The notes under the pieces were generated by a model. It did no database searches, was not told where the DNA came from, and saw only the letters and a program-made list of their open reading frames with translations. This document shows positions 51,374-59,760 of a stretch of 64,000 nucleotides of DNA, piece after piece. Source of the DNA: DATLLN01 sp963809205. Lineage in GTDB: Bacteria > Actinomycetota > Thermoleophilia > Gaiellales > JAICJC01. Position 1 is the first letter of the stretch. Every line of letters starts with the position of its first letter. The position numbers and the translations under genes are program-made. The stretch spans positions 248,001 through 312,000 of the forward strand of contig CAWEIS010000025.1 in assembly GCA_963809205.1 (NCBI GenBank). Direction: 5' to 3'.

Positions 51374-52840
51374 ATGTCCGAGGGGGAGCGAACCGACACC
51401 GAGGCCGAGATCCGGGCCGCCCGGCTGGCGAAGGTGGACCGGCTCAGACAACGCGGGGACGACCCGTACCCCGCTGACTTTCCCGGCCGCGTCGACGTCG
51501 TCTCCGTGCGCAACCGGTTCGGAGAGCTGGAGGCCGGCGCGGAGACCGGCGAGGTCGTACGGCTGGGCGGCCGCATCACCGGCCGGCGCGGTTTCGGCAA
51601 GGCGATGTTCCTCGACCTGGGCGACCGCAGCGGCAGGATCCAGCTGCACGCCACCGCCGACGGGACGACCGGCTTCGACGAGCTCTCCGAGGAGCTCGAC
51701 CTGGGTGACATCCTGGGCGTCGACGGCGAGGTGTTCTGTTCGCGTCGCGGCGAGCTGTCGGTGCGCCTGTCCGAGTGGACGCTGCTGGCGAAATGCCTGC
51801 GGCCGCTGCCCGAGAAGTGGCACGGGCTGAAGGACACCGAGCAGCGCTACCGGATGCGCTACCTCGACCTGTTGTCCAGCGAGGAGGCACGGGCGGTCGC
51901 GATCGCCCGCTCCCGCGCGATCGCCGCGATCCGCCGCCAGCTCGACGACCGCGGGTTCCTCGAGGTCGAGACTCCGGTGCTGCAGCCGATCTACGGCGGC
52001 GCGCTTTCGCAGCCGTTCACGACTCACTACAACGCGCTGGACGCGACCTTCTACCTGCGGATCGCCACCGAGCTGTACCTCAAGCGGCTGATCGTCGGCG
52101 GCCTCGACCGCGTCTATGAGATCGGCAAGGACTTCCGCAACGAGGGCACGAGCTTCAAGCACAGCCCCGAGTTCACGATGATCGAGTGGTACCAGGCCTA
52201 CGCCGGGTACCGCGACGGCATGGAGCTGACCGAGCAGCTGGTGGCGGCGGCGGCCGAGGCGGCCGGCTCTGACGCCGACGTCGCCCCTCCCTGGCCGCGC
52301 CGGCCGCTGCGCGACGCGATCACCGACGGGGCCGGTATCGATCCGATGGCCGACCGCGACCCCGAACGGCTGAAGAGCTTCATGCGCGAGCGCGGCGTCG
52401 ACGAGTCGCAGGATCACACCTGGGCGCAGTGCGTCGACCACCTGCTTTCGCACTTCGTCGAGCCCGGGATCACGTCGCCGACGTTCCTGGTCGACTACCC
52501 GGTCGAGCTGTCGCCGTTCGCCAAGCGCTCGCCGAGCGCCCCCGAGCTGGTCGAGCGGTTCGAGGTGTTCTGGGGCGGCATGGAGTTCGGCAACGGCTAC
52601 AGCGAGATCAACGACCCGCTCGACCAGCGGGCGAGGTTCGAGGAGTCGGTCGCCGCCCACGCCGCCGGCGATCGGGAGACGCAGCCGATGGACGAGGACT
52701 ACCTGACGGCGCTGGAGTACGGGATGCCGCCGACCTGCGGCGTCGGCCTGGGCATCGACCGGCTACTGATGCTGGTCACGGCCAGCCCGAACGTGCGCGA
52801 CGTGATCCTGTTCCCGGCCCTGCGCGAGCGACGAGACTGA
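51374..52840 (+). CDS. lysS: Lysyl-tRNA synthetase, class II
   Basis: A 488-residue class II LysRS. The N-terminal OB-fold (RLGGRITGRRGFGKAMFLDL) precedes the catalytic domain with motif 1 (FLEVETPVLQPIYGGALSQP), motif 2 (VYEIGKDFRNEGTSFKHSPE followed by FTMIEWYQAYA) and motif 3 (PPTCGVGLGIDRLLML). TACACT (51359-51364) lies 9 nt before ATG 51374, so besides read-through from greA it may have its own leaderless mRNA. The order greA-lysS before clpC is the conserved actinobacterial layout. Confidence 0.95.
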   Translation: MSEGERTDTEAEIRAARLAKVDRLRQRGDDPYPADFPGRVDVVSVRNRFGELEAGAETGEVVRLGGRITGRRGFGKAMFLDLGDRSGRIQLHATADGTTGFDELSEELDLGDILGVDGEVFCSRRGELSVRLSEWTLLAKCLRPLPEKWHGLKDTEQRYRMRYLDLLSSEEARAVAIARSRAIAAIRRQLDDRGFLEVETPVLQPIYGGALSQPFTTHYNALDATFYLRIATELYLKRLIVGGLDRVYEIGKDFRNEGTSFKHSPEFTMIEWYQAYAGYRDGMELTEQLVAAAAEAAGSDADVAPPWPRRPLRDAITDGAGIDPMADRDPERLKSFMRERGVDESQDHTWAQCVDHLLSHFVEPGITSPTFLVDYPVELSPFAKRSPSAPELVERFEVFWGGMEFGNGYSEINDPLDQRARFEESVAAHAAGDRETQPMDEDYLTALEYGMPPTCGVGLGIDRLLMLVTASPNVRDVILFPALRERRD

Positions 52841-53439
52841 TGGGCAAGATCTTCGAGGGCATCGACGGGAAGCTGGCCGAGTGGATCAGCCGCCAGCGGA
52901 TGTTCTTCGTCGGCACCGCGCCGGCCGGCGATGGGCACGTCAACGTGTCGCCCAAGGGGCCGATCGAGTCGCTGCGCATCCTCGCGCCGACCCGCGTCGC
53001 CTACTTGGACGTGATCGGATCGGGCGCGGAGACGATCGCGCACCTGCGGGAGAACGGGCGGATCTGCATGATGCTGTGCGCCTTCGACGGGCCTCCGCGG
53101 ATCGTCCGCCTCCACGGGCAGGGCACGGTGCTGCTGCCGGCGGACGACGGGTACGCCGAGTTGTACGGCGGCTTCGCCGTCCCCCGGTCGTTCGCGGTCG
53201 ATCCCGGCGCCCGCTCGGTGATCACCGTCGAGGTCGACCGGGTCGCCGACTCGTGCGGCTACGGCGTCCCGCTGATGACGTACGAGGGCCAGCGTCCCCA
53301 GCAGGTGGCGTGGGTCGAGCGGAAGCTGCGCCAGGACGGCACGGCCGCGCTCGACCGCTACGTCGCCGAGAAGAACGCGCGCTCGATCGACGGGCTGCCG
53401 GCGATCGACCCGGCGGATGCTGTGCGTCCGGTCACTTGA
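52840..53439 (+). CDS. Pyridoxamine 5'-phosphate oxidase-like flavin protein
   Basis: A 199-residue split-barrel protein of the PNPOx-like family. Blocks: FFVGTAPAGDGHVNVSPKGP, VAYLDVIGSGAETIAHLREN, RICMMLCAFDGPPRIVRLHG and CGYGVPLMTYEGQRPQQV. Relatives bind FMN or F420 and reduce small molecules or heme products; the specific role is unknown. Its ATG overlaps the lysS stop (TGATG), so it is translated from the greA-lysS message. Confidence 0.83.
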   Translation: MGKIFEGIDGKLAEWISRQRMFFVGTAPAGDGHVNVSPKGPIESLRILAPTRVAYLDVIGSGAETIAHLRENGRICMMLCAFDGPPRIVRLHGQGTVLLPADDGYAELYGGFAVPRSFAVDPGARSVITVEVDRVADSCGYGVPLMTYEGQRPQQVAWVERKLRQDGTAALDRYVAEKNARSIDGLPAIDPADAVRPVT

Positions 53440-53576
53440 CGGTACCGGCGGCCGCCGACCACGACGCCCGTGTTCCACAGCCTGCCGCCGAAGCTGGTCG
53501 GTGGTCGTGTGGCCGCCGGTCTGGAAGTAACGGTCGCCGGCGTGAACGTGAGGACACTCGACCTACGTTGAGACCG

Positions 53577-53983
53577 ATGGCGCTGGTCGCTGCCTCCGTG
53601 CTCGCCGGTCGCCGAACCCGCCCTTGCCCGCGGTGCGACTTCACCCGGGCGTTCGCGGTTGCCGGGACGTATCCGTACCTGTGCACCTCGCATCAGGCGT
53701 TCGGGATGTAGGGCACCGTGCAGGTGCCGGTGACGGTCTCCGCGAAGACCGGCACCCCGAGTTCACCATCACCTGGGCCACGGCGGCGGTCCCGTCCGGC
53801 TACGCGGTCGACGTCCAGCGCAAGGGCCCGGCCGGCGCGTACTCCACCATCCTCACGCACACCACCACCCTGTCGGCGACGCAGACGCTGGCCCGCGGCG
53901 CGTACAGCTACCGGGCGCGGCTGGTCCGGCTCTCCGGCGGCGCGACGAAGTTCTCGCCGGCCGCCACGATCACCGTCAGCTGA
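53577..53983 (+). pseudogene. Relic of a plastocyanin-like copper protein with FN3-like tail
   Basis: The first open piece (53577-53711) ends in GTYPYLCTSHQAFGM, which carries the Cys, His and Met of a type I copper site (CxxHxxxxM), then meets a TAG. The next residues in the same frame, GTVQVPVTVSAKTGT, continue the last strand of a cupredoxin. A third piece in another frame, EFTITWATAAVPSGYAVDVQ onward to TGA 53983, looks like a fibronectin-III domain. One nonsense codon and at least one frameshift, with no N-terminal half visible from 53440, mark it as decayed. Confidence 0.7.
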
Positions 53984-54221
53984 TCTCGACGACGCGGACG
54001 GCCTCGTCCTCGCCGGGGAAGGCGTAGAGGCCGTGCTCCGGGTCGAACGCCGGCGTCTCGACGCCGCCCGGCGGATCCTCCTCGGCCGTCAGCGCCGTCG
54101 CGGCTGCGTCAAGGGGGTCGTGGGCGTCCAGCTCGTCGACCTGCCCGGTCGGGGCGTACCCGTAGCCCTGCGCCGAATCAGGCGCCTCGTAGGCCCGGTA
54201 ATGCTCGATCCGGAACCGCAT
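53976..54221 (-). CDS. Hypothetical acidic small protein
   Basis: An 81-residue, strongly acidic protein without signal or membrane segment: MRFRIEHYRAYEAPDSAQGY, then an Asp/Glu-rich middle and FDPEHGLYAFPGEDEAVRVV at the end. The start was set at ATG 54221; a longer frame reaches into the clpC promoter region. No family recognised. Its last bases overlap the end of the copper-protein relic on the other strand. Confidence 0.5.
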   Translation of the reverse strand: MRFRIEHYRAYEAPDSAQGYGYAPTGQVDELDAHDPLDAAATALTAEEDPPGGVETPAFDPEHGLYAFPGEDEAVRVVEIS

Positions 54222-54341
54222 GGGCCGAATCGTCGTCGATCCGGCGGCCGATTGCCAGCGGATACCCCTCAAGTGGCCGCCCCGAACGGCCGAATAGGTG
54301 CCCAGCGCTGAGCGCGCGGAAAGGAGCCGCACCGGACCGGG

Positions 54342-54350
54342 TGGTATACT
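54342..54350 (+). promoter_or_regulatory. Extended -10 promoter of clpC
   Basis: TGGTATACT (54342-54350) is an extended -10 of the TGN-TATACT kind; no good -35 is present. Transcription would start near 54357 and leave a leader of about 124 nt before clpC. No CtsR heptad repeat, HrcA CIRCE or ClgR-like site was recognised. Apart from this promoter and its leader the 54222-54480 gap holds nothing that I could identify. Confidence 0.6.
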
Positions 54351-54480
54351 GCCGTCGGTTCAATTCCCAACACCGGAACGTCATTTCGCCCAATTTGCGG
54401 ACGACTTGACGGGCCGGTTCGACGTGTTTCACGAATCAGACTATACCGAGCAGCGCGAGACTGAACGAAAGGGCACGAGG

Positions 54481-57033
54481 ATGTTCGAACGATTTACAGA
54501 GCGTGCCCGACAGGTCGTCGTCCTGGCTCAGGACGAGGCCCGCACGCTCAAGCACAACTACATCGGCACGGAGCACATCCTGCTGGGGCTGCTGCGTGAG
54601 GAAGAGGGTCTCGCCGCGCGCGTGCTCGACGCGCTCGACATCACGGTCGAGGAGGTGCGCGCGCAGGTCGCCCGCATCGTCGGCCAGGGCGACGAGGTGA
54701 CGACGGGCCAGATTCCCTTCACTCCGCGCGCCAAGAAGGTGCTGGAGCTGGCGCTGCGCGAGGCGCTGTCGCTGGGCCACAACTACATCGGCACGGAGCA
54801 CATCCTGCTCGGCCTCGTCCGCGAGAACGAGGGCGTCGCCGCGCGGATCCTGCTCGACTTCGACGCCGACGCCGAGAAGATCCGCAACGAGATCATCCGC
54901 ATGCTGTCCGGCCCCGGCCGGCGGTCGCAGGGTGCCGGCGGAGCCCCGGGCGAGAAGGGTCAGAAGAGCTCGAAGCTGCTCGACCAGTTCGGCCGCAACC
55001 TGACCAAGCTGGCCACCGAGGGCAAGCTCGACCCGGTCGTCGGGCGCCAGAACGAGATCGAGCGCGTGATGCAGATCCTCTCCCGGCGCACCAAGAACAA
55101 CCCGGTGCTGATCGGCGAGCCCGGCGTCGGCAAGACGGCCGTCGTCGAGGGCCTGGCCCAGCGGATCTCGGGCAACCAGGTGCCGGAGCTGCTGAAGAAC
55201 AAGCAGATCTACACGCTCGACCTGGCGGCCCTGGTCGCCGGCTCGAAGTACCGCGGCGAGTTCGAGGAGCGGCTGAAGAAGGTCATGAAGGAGATCGCCC
55301 AGCGGGGCGACATCATCCTGTTCATCGACGAGCTCCACAACCTGGTCGGCGCGGGCGCGGCCGAGGGCGCGATCGACGCGGCCTCGATCCTCAAGCCGGC
55401 GCTGGCCCGCGGCGAGCTGCAGACCATCGGCGCGACCACGCTGGACGAGTACCGCAAGTACCTGGAGCGGGATTCCGCTCTGGAGCGGCGCTTCCAGCAG
55501 ATCAAGGTCGAGGAGCCGTCGATCGACGACACCGTGCAGATCCTGCGCGGGCTGCGCGACCGCTACGAGGCGCACCACCGCGTCCGGATCACGGACGAGG
55601 CGCTGCAGTCGGCGGCCGAGCTGTCCAACCGCTACATCCAGGAGCGGCAGCTGCCGGACAAGGCGATCGACCTGATCGACGAGGCCGCCTCGCGGATGCG
55701 GATCAAGCTGATGACCGCCCCGCCGGTGCACAAGGAGCTCGACGAAGAGATCGAGCAGGTGCGCAAGGAGAAGGAGGCGTCGATCGAGGCGCAGGAGTTC
55801 GAGAAGGCCGCGAACCTGCGCGACAACGAGCGCAAGCTGACGCTGAAGAAGCGTGAGATGGAGGAGAACTGGAAGTCCTCGGGTGAGGCCGACCAGGCCG
55901 AGATCGGCGAGGAGGAGATCGCCGACATCGTCTCCATGTGGACCGGCATCCCGGTGTTCAAGCTGACCGAGGCCGAGTCGCAGCGCCTGATCCGGATGGA
56001 GGAGGAGCTGCACAAGCGGGTGATCGGCCAGCACGTCGCCATCGAGGCCGTGTCCAAGGCCATCCGCCGGTCGCGCGCCGGGATCAAGGACCCGAAGCGG
56101 CCGACCGGCTCGTTCATCTTCCTGGGCCCCTCGGGCGTGGGCAAGACCGAGCTGGCGCGGACGCTTGCCGAGTTCCTGTTCGGCGACGAGGACGCCATGA
56201 TCCAGGTCGACATGTCGGAGTACATGGAGAAGCACGCCGTGTCCCGGCTGGTCGGCTCGCCTCCGGGCTACGTCGGGTACGACGAGGGCGGTCAGCTGAC
56301 CGAGGCAGTCCGCCGCAAGCCGTACTCGGTGGTGCTGCTCGACGAGATCGAGAAGGCGCACCCGGACGTGTTCAACATCCTCCTGCAGATGCTGGAGGAG
56401 GGCCGGCTGACGGACGCTCAGGGCCGCCACGTCGACTTCAAGAACACGATCGTGATCATGACCTCGAACGTCGGGGCTCAGCAGATCGCCAAGAACACCC
56501 AGCTCGGCTTCGCCGTCGCCGACGACGAGACCGGAGTGTCCTACGAGGACATGAAGACCCGGATCATGGGCGAGCTGAAGAAGGTGTTCCGCCCCGAGCT
56601 GCTGAACCGCATCGACGAGGTGATCGTCTTCCACAAGCTCTCGAAGGACGAGATCAAGCAGATCGTCGACCAGCTGATGAAGCGGGTGCGGGAGCAGATG
56701 AAGCTGCACGAGGTGTCGGTCGAGCTGACCGACTCGGCCAAGGAGTTCATGGTCGACAAGGGCTACGACCCGACCATGGGCGCCCGGCCGCTGCGCCGCG
56801 CGATCCAGCGGTTCATCGAGGATCCGCTGGCGGACTTCATCCTCGGCCGCAGCCTGGCAGCCGGGTCGACCGTCCTGGTCGACCACAAGCCGGACGCCGA
56901 CGAGGTCGAGCTTCAGGTGATCGAGCCGGTCGATGTGCCGGACGCGCCGCCGGCCGACCTGGTGCCGGCCGAGGGTCCGGCCGACGAGGGCCACGACGGA
57001 GACGACACCGAGGAGCAGCCGGGCGAGTCGTAG
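54481..57033 (+). CDS. clpC: ATP-dependent Clp protease ATPase subunit ClpC
   Basis: An 850-residue Hsp100 unfoldase that feeds ClpP. Two N-terminal repeats (FERFTERARQVVVLAQDEAR; KVLELALREALSLGHNYIGT) precede AAA-1 with Walker A GEPGVGKTAVVEGLA, a UVR/middle coiled coil (EFEKAANLRDNERKLTLKKR), and AAA-2 with Walker A GPSGVGKTELARTLAEF and GYVGYDEGGQLTEAVRRKPY. The ClpP-contact loop region and D2 C-domain are complete, with an acidic tail. ATG 54481 is the canonical start (AAAGGGCACGAGG upstream) rather than upstream in-frame codons. ClpS from 3218 would be its adaptor. Confidence 0.96.
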   Translation: MFERFTERARQVVVLAQDEARTLKHNYIGTEHILLGLLREEEGLAARVLDALDITVEEVRAQVARIVGQGDEVTTGQIPFTPRAKKVLELALREALSLGHNYIGTEHILLGLVRENEGVAARILLDFDADAEKIRNEIIRMLSGPGRRSQGAGGAPGEKGQKSSKLLDQFGRNLTKLATEGKLDPVVGRQNEIERVMQILSRRTKNNPVLIGEPGVGKTAVVEGLAQRISGNQVPELLKNKQIYTLDLAALVAGSKYRGEFEERLKKVMKEIAQRGDIILFIDELHNLVGAGAAEGAIDAASILKPALARGELQTIGATTLDEYRKYLERDSALERRFQQIKVEEPSIDDTVQILRGLRDRYEAHHRVRITDEALQSAAELSNRYIQERQLPDKAIDLIDEAASRMRIKLMTAPPVHKELDEEIEQVRKEKEASIEAQEFEKAANLRDNERKLTLKKREMEENWKSSGEADQAEIGEEEIADIVSMWTGIPVFKLTEAESQRLIRMEEELHKRVIGQHVAIEAVSKAIRRSRAGIKDPKRPTGSFIFLGPSGVGKTELARTLAEFLFGDEDAMIQVDMSEYMEKHAVSRLVGSPPGYVGYDEGGQLTEAVRRKPYSVVLLDEIEKAHPDVFNILLQMLEEGRLTDAQGRHVDFKNTIVIMTSNVGAQQIAKNTQLGFAVADDETGVSYEDMKTRIMGELKKVFRPELLNRIDEVIVFHKLSKDEIKQIVDQLMKRVREQMKLHEVSVELTDSAKEFMVDKGYDPTMGARPLRRAIQRFIEDPLADFILGRSLAAGSTVLVDHKPDADEVELQVIEPVDVPDAPPADLVPAEGPADEGHDGDDTEEQPGES

Positions 57034-57056
57034 CCGCCCGCTGCAATCGAACTGAC

Positions 57057-57084
57057 GCGAAGGGCGCCCTCGGGCGCCCTTCGC
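57057..57084 (+). terminator. Intrinsic terminator after clpC
   Basis: A perfect 13-bp stem, GCGAAGGGCGCCC with GGGCGCCCTTCGC, and a 2-nt centre, starting 24 nt after the clpC stop. The following CGTTTC is only a weak T-tract, which is usual in very GC-rich actinobacteria. Confidence 0.8.
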
Positions 57085-57102
57085 CGTTTCCGGGGCCGGT
57101 CA

Positions 57103-57131
57103 CGCAACAACGGGTCAGACCCCTTGTTGCG
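57103..57131. repeat. GGGTCAGACCC hairpin element, copy 5
   Basis: Arms CGCAACAA and TTGTTGCG around a core shortened by one base pair, GGGTCAGACCC. It follows the clpC terminator by 18 nt and ends 15 nt before the -35 of the glpF promoter, so here it separates two transcription units read in the same direction. Confidence 0.8.
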
Positions 57132-57146
57132 CAGCCTTCGCGACCG

Positions 57147-57175
57147 TTGACACGCATCGTATGGTGTGCTACTTT
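57147..57175 (+). promoter_or_regulatory. Promoter of the glpF-dhaK-dhaL-ptsI operon
   Basis: TTGACA (57147-57152) with exact consensus, 17-bp spacer, TACTTT (57170-57175). The start point would be near 57182, inside the operator at 57177-57203. The leader also has a hairpin CCCCGC/GCGGGG at 57227-57244 and ends with AAGGAGGAG before ATG 57270. Confidence 0.8.
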
Positions 57176-57176
57176 C

Positions 57177-57203
57177 GCCGAACACTGTTCGACATTATCG
57201 AAA
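57177..57203. promoter_or_regulatory. Candidate IclR operator at glpF
   Basis: The 27-bp block begins GCCGAACACTGTTCGACA and ends TATCGAAA. It holds the inverted repeats GAACA-C-TGTTC and TTCGA-N5-TCGAA. Read on the other strand it matches 62123-62149, upstream of iclR, at 20 of 27 positions, including TGTCGAACA and TTCGGC. Its position over the transcription start suggests repression. Confidence 0.65.
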
Positions 57204-57269
57204 GATAGTCGACGGTACGGCATGTTCCCCGCGACGGAGCGGGGACGATCTCCGAAGGAGGAGTGGCTG

Positions 57270-58046
57270 ATGAGTGAGCATTCGATGCCGCAGAGGCTCG
57301 CGGCCGAGGCGCTGGGGACGGCGGTGCTGGTCTTCATCGGAGCAGGCTCCGTGCCGGCGCTGTTCCTGGCCCGTGGCGGTGAGGGCGGTGCGCCATTCAC
57401 CGGGGCCGAGCTGTTTGCGATCGCCACGGCATTCGGCCTGGCGGTCGTCGGCATGGTGTACGCGATCGGCAAGGTTTCGGGCTGCCACATCAACCCGGCC
57501 GTGACGTTCGCGCTGCTGGTCACCCGCCGCGTTCCGACCGGCGAGGCGCTGCCCTACATGGCGGCGCAGGTATTCGGCGCGATCGTGGGCGGGCTGACCA
57601 TCTGGGGCGTCTTCGGCGACAAGGTGAAGACCGCCGGGGTCGGCGTCATCAGCTACGCCGATCCGACGTCAGTGTTCTCGGCCTTCCTGAACGAGGCGGT
57701 GGGCACGGCGATCCTGATGTTCGTGATCCTGGGCATCGTCGACAAGCGGTCACCCGACATGCTCGCCGGCCTGGTCATCGGCCTGATCGTGATCGGGATC
57801 ATCATCACCGTCGGCCCGCAGACCGGAGCGGCCATCAACCCCGCCCGCTACCTGGGCACGATGGTGACGGCCTCGTTCGCCGGTCTGACGACGTTCTGGG
57901 ATCAGGCCTGGCTGTACATCGTTGCCGACGGAGCCGGTGCGGCGCTCGGGGCGCTCGCGTATGACCTGCTGGCCACGCCGCGCAAGGTCGTGGAGCCGAT
58001 CGCCGAGGCGGTCACCCGGCCGGACGAGGTCGAGGTGCACGCGTGA
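57270..58046 (+). CDS. glpF: MIP-family aquaporin/glycerol facilitator
   Basis: A 258-residue channel with six membrane helices and two half-helix loops. The first NPA is in GCHINPAVTFALL and the second in GAAINPARYLGTM. Glycerol facilitators normally have Asp right after the second NPAR; here it is Tyr, so selectivity is not certain, but the dihydroxyacetone kinase genes downstream favour a polyol or triose as cargo. ATG 57270 has a strong AAGGAGG. First gene of the operon. Confidence 0.88.
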   Translation: MSEHSMPQRLAAEALGTAVLVFIGAGSVPALFLARGGEGGAPFTGAELFAIATAFGLAVVGMVYAIGKVSGCHINPAVTFALLVTRRVPTGEALPYMAAQVFGAIVGGLTIWGVFGDKVKTAGVGVISYADPTSVFSAFLNEAVGTAILMFVILGIVDKRSPDMLAGLVIGLIVIGIIITVGPQTGAAINPARYLGTMVTASFAGLTTFWDQAWLYIVADGAGAALGALAYDLLATPRKVVEPIAEAVTRPDEVEVHA

Positions 58047-58090
58047 TCTGCAACCATCCGAGTCATGACGGATCTCGAAGGGAGCCGTAG

Positions 58091-59113
58091 GTGAGCACCA
58101 CCGAACACGTAATGAGCAAGTTCCTGAACAACCCGGACGACATCGTCCCAGAGTCGCTGGCGGGACTCGCGGCCGCTCACCCCGATCTGGTGACGGTCGA
58201 CCTGGAGAACCAGGTCGTGCTGCGGGCCGGCGGGCCGGTCAAGGACAAGGTCGCGCTGGTGTCCGGCGGCGGGAGCGGTCATGAGCCGCTGCACGGCGGG
58301 TTCGTCGGGCTCGGGATGCTCGACGCCGCGTGCGCGGGCGCCGTCTTCACGTCGCCCGTGCCCGACCAGATGCTGGCCGGCAGCAAGGCTGCCGACGGTG
58401 GCGCCGGCGTGCTGCACATCGTCAAGAACTACACCGGCGACGTGCTGAACTTCAAGATGGCGGCCGACATGCTGGACGACGACGGCGTCAGCGTGGAGAC
58501 CGTACTCGTCAACGACGACGTGGCGGTGGAGGACAGCCTGTACACGGCGGGCCGCCGCGGCACGGGTGCGACGGTGCTGCTCGAGAAGATCGCCGGCGCC
58601 AAGGCCGAGCAGGGGGCGTCGCTGCAGGAGGTCGCAGCCGTCGCCCAGCGGGTCAACGATCGCGCTCGCTCCTTCGGCGTGGCGCTCAGTTCGTGCACCC
58701 CGCCGTCCGCCGGCTCGCCGATCTTCCAGATCAGCCCGGGCGAGATCGAGCTCGGCGTGGGCATCCACGGCGAGCCAGGACGGCGCAGGGCGCAGCTGGG
58801 CAACGCTGCCGAGGTGGCGGCGCAGATGGCGACGCCGATCCTGGACGACCTCGGGCTGGAGTCGGGCTCGCGCGTGCTGGCCTTCGTCAACAGCCTCGGC
58901 GCAACGCCTGCGATCGAGCTCTACGTGCTGTTCGGGGACCTGTCGAAGCTGCTCGCCGAGCGCGGCATCGAGGTCGGCCGCAGCCTCGTCGGGCCGTACA
59001 TCACCAGCCTGGAGATGGCCGGCGCGTCCTTCACGCTGCTCGAACTTGACAGCGAGCTCGAGGCGCTGTGGGATGCATCGGTCCACACCCCGGCGCTGCG
59101 CTGGGGCGTCTGA
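58091..59113 (+). CDS. dhaK: PEP-dependent dihydroxyacetone kinase, DhaK subunit
   Basis: A 340-residue DhaK that binds dihydroxyacetone covalently. The N-terminal SKFLNNPDDIVPESLAGLAA, the GGGSGHEPLHGGFVGLGMLD loop, NYTGDVLNFKMAADML, and the catalytic His in GVGIHGEPGRRR (hemiaminal with substrate) are all present, as is LYVLFGDLSKLL near the end. The GTG at 58091 has an AAGGGAG upstream; the ATG seven codons later is an alternative. dhaL follows after 14 nt. Confidence 0.94.
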   Translation: MSTTEHVMSKFLNNPDDIVPESLAGLAAAHPDLVTVDLENQVVLRAGGPVKDKVALVSGGGSGHEPLHGGFVGLGMLDAACAGAVFTSPVPDQMLAGSKAADGGAGVLHIVKNYTGDVLNFKMAADMLDDDGVSVETVLVNDDVAVEDSLYTAGRRGTGATVLLEKIAGAKAEQGASLQEVAAVAQRVNDRARSFGVALSSCTPPSAGSPIFQISPGEIELGVGIHGEPGRRRAQLGNAAEVAAQMATPILDDLGLESGSRVLAFVNSLGATPAIELYVLFGDLSKLLAERGIEVGRSLVGPYITSLEMAGASFTLLELDSELEALWDASVHTPALRWGV

Positions 59114-59127
59114 CCGGCGGAGCGACG

Positions 59128-59760
59128 ATGAACGCCCAGACCATCACGCGCTGGATGGAGGAGACCGCCTCTGCGATCGGCGAGAGCCGTGACTACCTGA
59201 CCCAGTTGGACGCTGCGATCGGCGATGCCGACCACGGCGCTAACATGGATCGCGGCTTCGCCGCCGTCGTGTCGGCGCTGGATGGTCTGGGCGATCAGCC
59301 CCCGGGCAGAGTGCTGATCGCCGCCGGCCGCACGCTGATCTCGAACGTCGGCGGGGCCAGCGGCCCGCTCTGGGGCAGCGCCCTGCGCGGAGCGGGCAAG
59401 CAGCTGGGCGACGATCCGGACTTCGGGCCGGGCGACCTGGCCGATGCCCTGGACGCCGCGCTGGCCGCGGTGGTGGAGCTGGGCGCGGCGGAGGAGGGGG
59501 ACAAGACGATGGTCGACGCGCTCGCCCCGGCCGTGCGTGCCTACCGCTCGGGCCTTGACGACGGCGGCGAGGTGGTGGCGGCGCTCGACTCGGCCGCGGC
59601 CGCGGCCGAGGAGGGGATGCAGGCAACGACGCCGATGCTGGCGCGCAAGGGTCGGGCCTCCTACCTCGGCGAGCGGTCGATTGGCCACCAGGACCCCGGC
59701 GCGACGTCGGCCGCGATCATCGTCTCGGCGCTCGACCGAGCAGTCCGCGCGGAGGGATGA
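59128..59760 (+). CDS. dhaL: Dihydroxyacetone kinase, DhaL subunit
   Basis: A 210-residue DhaL, the ADP-carrying subunit that passes phosphate to dihydroxyacetone on DhaK. The Asp cluster binding Mg-ADP is in LDAAIGDADHGANMDRGFA, and VGGASGPLWGSALRGAGK, EGDKTMVDALAPA and ASYLGERSIGHQDPGATSAA are family blocks. In the PEP-dependent system the ADP is a fixed coenzyme rephosphorylated by DhaM. ATG 59128 follows GGCGGAG. Its TGA overlaps the ATG of ptsI. Confidence 0.94.
   Translation: MNAQTITRWMEETASAIGESRDYLTQLDAAIGDADHGANMDRGFAAVVSALDGLGDQPPGRVLIAAGRTLISNVGGASGPLWGSALRGAGKQLGDDPDFGPGDLADALDAALAAVVELGAAEEGDKTMVDALAPAVRAYRSGLDDGGEVVAALDSAAAAAEEGMQATTPMLARKGRASYLGERSIGHQDPGATSAAIIVSALDRAVRAEG

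Noticed and set aside
54355..54380. tRNA-like GGTTCAATTCC in the clpC leader
   Set aside because: The flanks do not form a T-stem, and no acceptor, D or anticodon arm is present nearby.
54222..54480. CtsR or HrcA heat-shock operators before clpC
   Set aside because: Neither the GGTCAAA heptad repeat nor the CIRCE inverted repeat is present.
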